Shown here piece after piece: positions 1 through 4,436 of a stretch of 5,541 nucleotides of DNA (its first letter is position 1; every line of letters begins with the position of its first letter). Source of the DNA: JBQCHF01 sp051953655. GTDB taxonomy: Bacteria > Actinomycetota > Actinomycetes > Motilibacterales > Motilibacteraceae. The notes below the pieces were generated by a model, which searched no databases, had not been told where the DNA came from, and saw nothing but the letters and a program-made list of their open reading frames with translations. The stretch is taken from the NCBI GenBank assembly GCA_051953655.1, contig JBQCIO010000151.1, forward strand, positions 1 to 5,541, written 5' to 3'. Position numbers and translations under genes: made by a program.

Positions 1-1
1 C

Positions 2-106
2 GGCACGGCACCGAGGCCCGAGGAGGCCGCCGCCCTGGACGAGGCCGAGCGCGCCGAGCGGGCGCGCCGGCGGGCCGAGCGCGACGCCGGCCAGCAGCCG
101 GCCTGA
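2..106 (+). CDS. 3' end of an unidentified upstream gene (partial)
   Basis: An open frame enters from the left edge and stops at TGA 104-106. The 34 visible residues are Glu/Ala/Arg-rich and strongly charged (EEAAALDEAERAERARRR region), so they look like a helical, solvent-exposed C-terminal tail with no diagnostic motif. Third codon positions are almost all G or C, which supports coding. In other actinobacteria the gene ahead of the DUF4191 gene is lipA (lipoyl synthase), so this could be an extended LipA C-terminus. That rests on gene order only: none of the radical-SAM core is in the window. It could equally be another protein with a charged tail. Confidence 0.6.
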   Translation, partial: GTAPRPEEAAALDEAERAERARRRAERDAGQQPA

Positions 107-226
107 CACGCTCCGTCCACCCTGCGCCGACCCAGGCGGGGCTGCCGGCCGGTCCGGGGATCGAGGAGACCTATCCCTGACGCGTCATCGACCCGGGCGA
201 CACCGCGACGGGGTCTCATAGGGGTC
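107..226. other. intergenic region, no strong signal
   Basis: These 120 bases lie between the upstream tail and the small hypothetical gene. I see no tRNA, no clear terminator hairpin and no perfect TANNNT -10 element placed for the next gene. The nearest candidate is TCTCAT at 214-219, which leaves 7 bases to the ATG at 227. It lacks the A expected at the second -10 position, so it is only a weak leaderless-promoter candidate. Confidence 0.4.
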
Positions 227-547
227 ATGGGTGGGACGGACGACATGCCGGACACGGGCAGGGCGCGACGTTCCCCACGGCGCCCGCTCCCCCTCGTCGA
301 CGCCGCAGCTGCGCCCGCGGCGTGGGTCGCGCCGCCCGGTGTCGACCTGGCCCGCCGTGGGCTGGCGCTCGCCCGCGACCTGCTGACCGGCCTGGTGACC
401 GGCGCGGTCCGCGCGCTCGACGGGCACGAGGGGGCGCGCCGCAACGCCGTGCGCGCCATCACCGCCGACGTCGCCAGGGCCCGCGAGCGCGCCGAGGCCT
501 CCCGCGCGCTGGGCGCCGTCCCCTCCGGGCAGCACCCGGCCGCCTGA
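227..547 (+). CDS. small hypothetical protein, 106 aa
   Basis: I do not recognise a family. The frame has consistently G/C third positions and sensible codon choice, and it fits the gap ahead of the DUF4191 gene on the same strand. The first ~30 residues are Arg/Pro/Ala-rich and probably disordered. Residues ~40-65 form a moderately hydrophobic helix (LARDLLTGLVTGAVRAL), and ~70-95 a charged helix (AVRAITADVARARERAEASRAL). There is no convincing transmembrane span or signal peptide. The start is uncertain. ATG 227 has only an AGGGG directly against it. The in-frame ATG 245 has GGTGGGA (230-236) 8 bases upstream, a better ribosome-binding site, and would give a 100-aa protein. Overlapping frames on both strands are less protein-like, but a spurious call cannot be excluded. 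Confidence 0.55.
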   Translation: MGGTDDMPDTGRARRSPRRPLPLVDAAAAPAAWVAPPGVDLARRGLALARDLLTGLVTGAVRALDGHEGARRNAVRAITADVARARERAEASRALGAVPSGQHPAA

Positions 548-577
548 GGGCCTGCGCACGACCCACCGGGGGCGCCG

Positions 578-583
578 TACCCT
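578..583 (+). promoter_or_regulatory. -10 element for a leaderless DUF4191 transcript
   Basis: TACCCT matches the actinobacterial TANNNT -10 consensus. Exactly 7 bases separate it from the ATG at 591, so transcription should begin at or within a base of the start codon. No purine-rich ribosome-binding site lies at normal distance; the G-run at 568-572 is too far away. Leaderless initiation is therefore the simplest reading. Confidence 0.6.
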
Positions 584-590
584 TGCGGCC

Positions 591-1301
591 ATGGCGAAGA
601 ACGAGGGCGGGGCCACGAAGGTCCGCAAGCAGCGCGGGAGCGGACGGCTGGCGCAGGTCCGCCAGACCTACGCGATGACCCGGAAGAACGACCCGCAGCT
701 GGACCTGTGGACGTTCGGCACGGCGCTGCTCGTGCTCGCCGTCTTCGTCGTCATCGGCCTGGTGTTCGGGCCGGCCTGGTTCTGGATCATCCTCGGCATC
801 CCGTTCGCCGTGCTGACCGGCACGATCGTGTTCGGCCGCCGGGCGGAGAAGTCGGCCTACGCGCAGATCGCCGGGCAGCCCGGCGCCGCCGCGGCCGTGC
901 TGCGCACCCTGCGTCGCGGGTGGACGGTCACCGACGCCGTCGCCGTCACCCCGGTGCGGGATCCCCGCCAGGCCGCGGTCGTCCACCGGGCCACCGGGCG
1001 CCCGGGCGTGGTCCTGGTGGCCGAGGGGCCGGCCAACCGGGCCGGGCAGCTGCTGGTGCAGGAGAAGAAGAAGCTGGCCCGCATCGCCCCGGAGATCCCG
1101 GTGCACGAGATCGTCATCGGCGAGGGCGAGGGCCAGGTCCGGCTGGACAAGCTCAACCGGACGCTGATGAAGCTGCCCCGGACGATCCGCCCGGCGCAGG
1201 CCTCCGAGGTGGAGAAGAAGCTCAGGGCGATGGGCGGGGTGAACGTCCCGATCCCCAAGGGCCCGATGCCCAAGAGCGCCCGGATGCCGCGCGGCCGGTA
1301 G
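591..1301 (+). CDS. DUF4191 domain-containing membrane protein, 236 aa
   Basis: This matches the DUF4191 family of actinobacterial membrane proteins (Rv2219 type), whose biochemical role is unknown. A basic cytoplasmic N-terminus (residues 1-34, including KVRKQRGSGRL) is followed by two closely spaced transmembrane helices at about 41-60 and 62-81. Then come FGRRAEKSAY and a soluble C-terminal domain. Recognisable family stretches are GQPGAAAAVL (96-104), HRATGRPGVVLVAEGP (132-147), LLVQEKKKLARI (154-165) and the PKGPMPKSARM tail. The tandem Lys/Arg clusters suggest the large domain faces the cytoplasm. The ATG at 591 agrees with family N-termini (MAK...) and with the leaderless promoter 7 bases upstream. 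In M. tuberculosis this gene sits between lipA and the RDD/glnA pair. Here it runs convergently toward hsp20 and ends at a repeat-rich intergenic region. Confidence 0.9.
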   Translation: MAKNEGGATKVRKQRGSGRLAQVRQTYAMTRKNDPQLDLWTFGTALLVLAVFVVIGLVFGPAWFWIILGIPFAVLTGTIVFGRRAEKSAYAQIAGQPGAAAAVLRTLRRGWTVTDAVAVTPVRDPRQAAVVHRATGRPGVVLVAEGPANRAGQLLVQEKKKLARIAPEIPVHEIVIGEGEGQVRLDKLNRTLMKLPRTIRPAQASEVEKKLRAMGGVNVPIPKGPMPKSARMPRGR

Positions 1302-1320
1302 GGCCGCACCCGGCACTCAC

Positions 1321-1346
1321 GGCGTCACTCACCGCGGCGTCACTCA
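1321..1346. repeat. 11-bp tandem direct repeat, 15-bp period
   Basis: GGCGTCACTCA occurs at 1321-1331 and again at 1336-1346, separated by CCGC. A degenerate third copy (GGCACTCAC, 1312-1320) lies just upstream. The repeats sit between the DUF4191 stop and the large palindrome. Their function is unknown. They may be replication-slippage products or part of the same repeat element. Confidence 0.7.
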
Positions 1347-1355
1347 GCGCGCCAG

Positions 1356-1397
1356 TTCCATGGTTACCGCGCCAGATCTGTCGCGGTAACCATGGAA
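1356..1397. repeat. 42-bp near-perfect palindrome between convergent genes
   Basis: The arms TTCCATGGTTACCGCG (1356-1371) and CGCGGTAACCATGGAA (1382-1397) are perfect 16-bp inverted repeats. The 10 bases between them contain a further 8-bp palindrome, CAGATCTG (1373-1380). Only the C1372/T1381 pair fails to match across the 42 bp. Smaller palindromes (CCATGG, CGCG, AGATCT) are nested inside, and the element is more A/T-rich than its surroundings. It could act as a bidirectional terminator for the DUF4191 and hsp20 transcripts, although neither side has a T-run. It could also be a dispersed palindromic repeat or a protein-binding site. Confidence 0.85.
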
Positions 1398-1398
1398 G

Positions 1399-1416
1399 GA
1401 TCACGCCCGCGTGATC
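1399..1416. terminator. second tight hairpin, candidate bidirectional terminator
   Basis: GATCACGC (1399-1406) and GCGTGATC (1409-1416) form a perfect 8-bp inverted repeat around a CC spacer, starting one base after the 42-bp palindrome ends. It lies 28 bases beyond the hsp20 stop codon and about 97 bases beyond the DUF4191 stop. Neither side has a U-tract, so intrinsic termination is inferred from position and stem only. Confidence 0.4.
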
Positions 1417-1443
1417 GTTCGGCCGAGCCCGGGGTGGGCGGGG

Positions 1444-1998
1444 TCAGTCGGGGCTGATCGTGGAGCCCTCGGGCCTGGCCTCGATGGTCCTGCCCTCGCT
1501 CGTCCTGTCGGCGGTCTTCCCGCCCTGCTCGGCACCGCGGATCGGCACCTTGCGCGGCTCGGGGACCGGCTTGGCCACGTGGTGCACGCGGACTTCGAGG
1601 ATGCCCTGGTCGTAGGTGGCCTCGACGTCGTCGGCCCCGACGCCCTCGGGCAGGGCGAACTCGCGGCGGAACGAGCCGCTGCGCATCTCACGGACCAGCA
1701 GCCGGCCCTGCCCACCGACCCGCCCGGCGATCTGCTCCATGCGCTCGGACCGGTCCTCGCGGTGGCCGCTGATCACCAGCCGCCCGTCGCTGACCTCGAG
1801 GTCGACGTCCTTGGCGACGTCGACGCCGGGCAGCTCGACCGAGATGACGACGTCGCCGCCCTCGGTGGTCATGTCGATGGCCGGCACGAACCCCTCACCC
1901 CGCACCCCGGTGGCGCCCCACGCCCGCCGCACGAGGTCGTCGAACTCGGTGTCCAGCCGGGCCAGCGCCGTGAACGGGTCCCACCTGCTGATCGCCAT
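1444..1998 (-). CDS. small heat shock protein Hsp20 (alpha-crystallin family), 184 aa
   Basis: Small heat shock proteins are ATP-independent cytoplasmic holdases that form oligomers and keep unfolding proteins soluble. The N-terminal arm MAISRWDPFTALARLDTEFDDL is typical of actinobacterial Hsp20. The alpha-crystallin domain spans about 38-140: VPAIDMTTEGGDVVISVELPGV, then RLVISGHR, a loop, SGSFRREFALPEGV and the DQGILEVRVH signature strand (130-139). The C-terminal tail carries a V-P-I motif (151-153), the I/V-x-I/V element that docks into neighbouring subunits, plus a longer than usual charged extension. The start at 1998 is chosen because ATG there follows AGGAGGG (2003-2009) and gives the family N-terminus; the frame is open further upstream but not family-like. 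No HAIR (CTTGAGT) or CIRCE operator is visible upstream, so heat regulation is unresolved. Confidence 0.93.
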   Translation of the reverse strand: MAISRWDPFTALARLDTEFDDLVRRAWGATGVRGEGFVPAIDMTTEGGDVVISVELPGVDVAKDVDLEVSDGRLVISGHREDRSERMEQIAGRVGGQGRLLVREMRSGSFRREFALPEGVGADDVEATYDQGILEVRVHHVAKPVPEPRKVPIRGAEQGGKTADRTSEGRTIEARPEGSTISPD

Positions 1999-2002
1999 CG
2001 TG

Positions 2003-2009
2003 CCCTCCT
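2003..2009 (-). promoter_or_regulatory. ribosome-binding site deciding the hsp20 start
   Basis: On the minus strand AGGAGGG lies 4 bases before the ATG at 1998. This strong Shine-Dalgarno match rules in the 184-aa product over an upstream in-frame ATG at 2121. That alternative would add 41 Gly/Arg-rich residues unlike any Hsp20. Confidence 0.7.
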
Positions 2010-2183
2010 CGCTCCAGTGCCCTCCGCCGGGCGCCGCGCCGACCTGCCCTCGACGTGCCGGGCGCACCAGGACCCGCCCGCGCTCGGCCACGGCGCCGTC
2101 TCGACCGTGCCAAACCGACATGGAGCGACAAGGGACGAACGGCGGCCTTGATCGGTGGGAGCGCCGGGACGGGTTGCCCGGGA

Positions 2184-2198
2184 GGGGCGCCGGGCCCC
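2184..2198 (-). terminator. short GC hairpin after the RDD gene (weak)
   Basis: GGGGC (2184-2188) and GCCCC (2194-2198) pair around a 5-base loop, 5 bases past the RDD stop codon on the minus strand. Five all-GC pairs are stable, but there is no U-tract and such stems arise by chance in GC-rich DNA. It might weakly separate the RDD and hsp20 transcripts. The rest of the 1999-2202 gap shows no convincing promoter. Confidence 0.25.
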
Positions 2199-2202
2199 GG
2201 AC

Positions 2203-2715
2203 CTAGCCGCGCAAGACGACGGTGCGGGCGGCCTTGTCGTGCAGGCCGCGCCCGTCGCGGTCGTAGACGACGGCGGGCACGAGCAGGCCCAGCAGCACAC
2301 CGCGCAGCAGTGAGCGGCCCGGTCCGAGCGGCCGGCCGTCCATGGTGGCCACCCGCAGGCGCAGCAGGCGCTGGCCGAAGCTGGCGCCGGTGAGCCAGGT
2401 GAGCACGACCACCTCGAGCAGGAAGACCAGCCAGGGCACCAGCGCGGCCTCGAGGCTGCCGCGCTCGGGGCGGAACAGGGCCGAGGCGACCAGCGAGGAG
2501 GGGATCCAGTCCAGCAGCAGGGCGAGGATGCGCCGGCCGAAGCCGGCCACCGACCCCGGCCCGCTCTCGGGCAGCCCCAGCCGCTCGCCGCGGTAGCCCA
2601 GGTCCTGACCGGTGACGGCCCGAGGGCCCTCCAGCCACCCACCCAGCGCGCTGCGCACATCGGACGGGGCGCCTGCGGGGGCCTCGGCGGGGGTGCTGCC
2701 CTGCTGCTCGCTCAC
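2203..2715 (-). CDS. RDD family membrane protein, 170 aa
   Basis: RDD-family proteins are small polytopic membrane proteins named for conserved Arg-Asp-Asp residues; some members have been linked to ion exchange, but no general function is set. The N-terminal ~55 residues are Pro/Ala/Gly-rich and cytoplasmic. Next come FGRRILALLLDW (59-70, the conserved Arg and Asp in TM1), TM2 at about 90-108, the SFGQRLLRLRV amphipathic segment (112-122), TM3 at about 137-151 and the closing DRDGRGLHDKAARTVVL (152-168). The GTG start at 2715 is preferred because a TAGCCT element lies 7 bases upstream. The frame stays open to 2880, but that extension overlaps the glnA control region and is Pro/Arg-rich. In M. 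tuberculosis the RDD gene is the immediate upstream neighbour of glnA1; here it is adjacent but divergent. This supports a conserved but undefined association. Confidence 0.88.
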   Translation of the reverse strand: MSEQQGSTPAEAPAGAPSDVRSALGGWLEGPRAVTGQDLGYRGERLGLPESGPGSVAGFGRRILALLLDWIPSSLVASALFRPERGSLEAALVPWLVFLLEVVVLTWLTGASFGQRLLRLRVATMDGRPLGPGRSLLRGVLLGLLVPAVVYDRDGRGLHDKAARTVVLRG

Positions 2716-2722
2716 GTCATCC

Positions 2723-2728
2723 AGGCTA
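2723..2728 (-). promoter_or_regulatory. -10 element for a leaderless RDD transcript
   Basis: On the minus strand TAGCCT matches TANNNT and is followed by 7 bases and then the GTG at 2715. This is the same geometry as at the DUF4191 gene. No Shine-Dalgarno sequence precedes the GTG, which favours leaderless initiation at this start. Confidence 0.55.
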
Positions 2729-2833
2729 GGCGCTGGCGGCGAGGACGCCCGTCGGGGCGGCGCCACCGGGTGACCAGGAGCGTCCGGAGGCGCACCATGA
2801 CCCTCGCACCCACCGGCGCGACCGACGGGCCGC

Positions 2834-2849
2834 GTAACACGGCGGAAAC
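2834..2849 (+). promoter_or_regulatory. GlnR-type box 1 upstream of glnA
   Basis: GTAAC, six bases, GAAAC fits the actinobacterial GlnR consensus gTnAC-n6-GaAAc at every specified position. GlnR is the OmpR-type global regulator of nitrogen assimilation and activates glnA under nitrogen limitation. The box is the distal half of a double site and ends 32 bases upstream of the putative glnA -10 element. Confidence 0.75.
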
Positions 2850-2855
2850 AATGGG

Positions 2856-2871
2856 GACACCCTCGGGAAAC
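2856..2871 (+). promoter_or_regulatory. GlnR-type box 2 upstream of glnA
   Basis: GACAC, six bases, GAAAC begins exactly 22 bp after box 1, leaving 6 bases between the boxes. The result is the a1-n6-b1-n6-a2-n6-b2 pattern described for strong GlnR targets such as Streptomyces amtB and glnA. The T expected in the first half-site is A here. The box ends 10 bases before the -10 element and thus covers the -35 region, where no good -35 hexamer is visible. This fits an activator-dependent promoter. Confidence 0.72.
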
Positions 2872-2881
2872 TGCCCTCACC

Positions 2882-2887
2882 TACGGT
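2882..2887 (+). promoter_or_regulatory. -10 element of the glnA promoter
   Basis: TACGGT matches TANNNT and is placed correctly relative to GlnR box 2. It predicts a transcription start near 2894 and a leader of about 39 bases ending in the GGAGG (2924-2928) that serves the glnA ATG. Confidence 0.5.
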
Positions 2888-2895
2888 CCAGGGCA

Positions 2896-2912
2896 GCGGT
2901 GGGAGCCACCGC
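2896..2912 (+). promoter_or_regulatory. small hairpin in the glnA leader
   Basis: GCGGTGG (2896-2902) and CCACCGC (2906-2912) are perfect 7-bp inverted repeats around GAG. If transcription starts near 2894 the stem forms at the very 5' end of the mRNA and leaves the ribosome-binding site (GGAGG, 2924-2928) free. An mRNA-stabilising role is inferred; chance is possible in such GC-rich DNA. Confidence 0.4.
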
Positions 2913-2932
2913 GGCAACCCTTCGGAGGATGG

Positions 2933-4357
2933 ATGTTCAGCAACGCTGACGAGGTCCTGCGGTACATCCGCGACGAGGACGTGAAGTTCGTCGACGTCCG
3001 CTTCTGCGACCTGCCTGGCGTCATGCAGCACTTCAACGTGCCGGCGCAGAGCCTGACCGAGTCCTTCTTCACCGAGGGGCAGATGTTCGACGGCTCGTCG
3101 ATCCGCGGCTTCCAGGCGATCCACGAGTCGGACATGAAGCTGATCCCGGACGTCACCACGGCGTTCATCGACCCGTTCCGCGCGGAGAAGACCCTCGCGC
3201 TCAACTTCAGCATCGTCGACCCGTTCACCGACGAGCCCTACAGCCGCGACCCGCGCAACATCGCCGCCAAGGCCGAGGCCCACCTCAGGGCCACCGGCAT
3301 CGCCGACACGGTGTTCTTCGGCCCTGAGGCCGAGTTCTACATCTTCGACGACGTCCGGTTCGAGACCAAGCAGAACGCGGGCTACTACTTCATCGACTCC
3401 GTCGAGGGCGCTTGGAACACCGGGCGCGTCGAGGAGGGCGGCAACCGCGGCTACAAGACCCGCTACAAGGGCGGCTACTTCCCCGTCCCGCCGGTGGACC
3501 ACTTCGCCGACCTGCGCGACCAGATGTGCGTGGCCCTGGGCAACGCCGGCCTCGAGGTCGAGCGCAGCCACCACGAGGTCGGCACCGCCGGCCAGGCCGA
3601 GATCAACTACAAGTTCTCGACCCTGCAGCACGCGGCCGACCAGGTCATGCTCTTCAAGTACGTCATCAAGAACGTGGCCTGGGCGGCCGGCAAGACCGTG
3701 ACCTTCATGCCCAAGCCGCTCTTCGGCGACAACGGTTCGGGCATGCACTGCCACCAGTCGCTGTGGAAGGACGGCTCGCCGCTCTTCTACGACGAGCTCG
3801 GCTACGCCGGCCTGTCCGACACCGCGCGCTACTACATCGGCGGCCTGCTCAAGCACGCCCCGTCGCTGCTGGCCTTCACCAACCCGACGGTGAACTCCTA
3901 CCACCGCCTGGTGCCGGGCTACGAGGCCCCGGTCAACCTGGTCTACAGCCAGCGCAACCGCTCGGCCTGCATCCGCATCCCGATCACCGGCAACAACCCC
4001 AAGGCCAAGCGCATCGAGTTCCGGGTGCCCGACCCCTCGAGCAACCCCTACCTCGCCTTCTCGGCCATGCTCATGGCCGGCCTGGACGGCATCAAGAACA
4101 AGATCGAGCCGATCGCGCCGGTCGACAAGGACCTCTACGAGCTCCCGCCGGACGAGCACGCCTCGATCCCGCAGGTGCCCGGCTCGCTGCCGGAGGTCCT
4201 CGAGGCCCTCGAGGCCGACCACGAGTACCTGCTCGACGGAGGCGTCTTCACCCAGGACCTGGTCGAGACCTGGGTCGACTGGAAGCGCGCCAACGAGGTC
4301 GACCCGATCCGCCTGCGCCCGCACCCGCACGAGTTCGAGCTCTACTTCGACCTGTAG
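2933..4357 (+). CDS. glnA: type I glutamine synthetase, 474 aa
   Basis: This enzyme catalyses ATP-dependent condensation of ammonia with glutamate to glutamine in the cytoplasm, as a dodecamer, and is central to nitrogen assimilation. The protein is full length and close to M. tuberculosis GlnA1. Visible motifs are DVRFCDLPG (21-29), FDGSSIRGF (52-60; D53 corresponds to the ammonium-site Asp), EAEFYIFD (132-139; E132 and E134 bind metal), SHHEVGTAGQAEINY (212-226; E215 and E223 bind metal), NGSGMHCHQS (267-276; H272), PGYEAP (328-333; E331 flap glutamate), the arginine-rich RNRSACIRIP (341-350) and RIEFR (360-364; E362). KDLYELPP places the adenylylation tyrosine at Y402, so a GlnE-type adenylyltransferase is expected elsewhere. 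ATG 2933 is preceded by GGAGG (2924-2928) and gives the normal family N-terminus. Two GlnR-type boxes and a -10 lie upstream, and two hairpins follow the stop. Confidence 0.98.
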   Translation: MFSNADEVLRYIRDEDVKFVDVRFCDLPGVMQHFNVPAQSLTESFFTEGQMFDGSSIRGFQAIHESDMKLIPDVTTAFIDPFRAEKTLALNFSIVDPFTDEPYSRDPRNIAAKAEAHLRATGIADTVFFGPEAEFYIFDDVRFETKQNAGYYFIDSVEGAWNTGRVEEGGNRGYKTRYKGGYFPVPPVDHFADLRDQMCVALGNAGLEVERSHHEVGTAGQAEINYKFSTLQHAADQVMLFKYVIKNVAWAAGKTVTFMPKPLFGDNGSGMHCHQSLWKDGSPLFYDELGYAGLSDTARYYIGGLLKHAPSLLAFTNPTVNSYHRLVPGYEAPVNLVYSQRNRSACIRIPITGNNPKAKRIEFRVPDPSSNPYLAFSAMLMAGLDGIKNKIEPIAPVDKDLYELPPDEHASIPQVPGSLPEVLEALEADHEYLLDGGVFTQDLVETWVDWKRANEVDPIRLRPHPHEFELYFDL

Positions 4358-4360
4358 GTC

Positions 4361-4384
4361 GTTCCCGTCCGGCAGGACAGGAAC
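4361..4384 (+). terminator. first hairpin after glnA
   Basis: GTTCC (4361-4365) pairs with GGAAC (4380-4384), and GTCC (4367-4370) pairs with GGAC (4375-4378). That gives 9 base pairs with one C-A mismatch around a GGCA loop. It begins 4 bases after the glnA stop codon. It has no U-tract and probably works with the larger stem just downstream, or protects the mRNA 3' end. Confidence 0.45.
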
Positions 4385-4387
4385 GCC

Positions 4388-4428
4388 ACGACGACGGCGG
4401 GCCCCGCACCGGGGTCCGCCGTCGTCGT
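4388..4428. terminator. 18-bp stem-loop terminator between convergent glnA and PIG-L gene
   Basis: Bases 4388-4405 pair with 4411-4428 to give 18 consecutive pairs, one of them G-U (4401/4415), around a 5-base GCACC loop. The stem lies 30 bases past the glnA stop on the plus strand and 8 bases past the PIG-L stop on the minus strand, so it can serve both genes. Only a short CTTC follows on the plus side, the weak-U type common in actinobacteria. Confidence 0.8.
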
Positions 4429-4436
4429 CTTCACCG

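Noticed and set aside
459..1316. Long minus-strand open frame opposite the DUF4191 gene
   Set aside because: It is Arg/Ala/Gly/Pro/His-rich with no motif and overlaps a clearly recognised plus-strand membrane protein. It is a GC-driven shadow frame.
2084..2113. Minus-strand TGGCAC upstream of hsp20, resembling a sigma-54 -24 element
   Set aside because: No matching -12 TTGC element follows at the right spacing, and actinobacteria generally lack sigma-54.
1999..2121. Upstream in-frame extension of hsp20 starting at ATG 2121
   Set aside because: The added 41 residues are Gly/Arg-rich and unlike Hsp20 N-termini, and the ATG at 1998 has a strong AGGAGGG ribosome-binding site.
2919..2928. CCT-TCGG-AGG mini-hairpin overlapping the glnA ribosome-binding site
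   Set aside because: Only three base pairs, too short to argue for a translational switch.
2929..2949. Six-codon out-of-frame reading frame (MDVQQR, stop) overlapping the glnA start
   Set aside because: Its ATG directly abuts the GGAGG with no spacer, so initiation there is unlikely. It looks coincidental rather than a regulatory leader peptide.
2726..4330. 534-codon minus-strand open frame opposite glnA
   Set aside because: It is antisense to a fully conserved glutamine synthetase, and its translation is low-complexity Val/Ala/Arg/Asp/Glu. Long antisense frames are expected in GC-rich genes.
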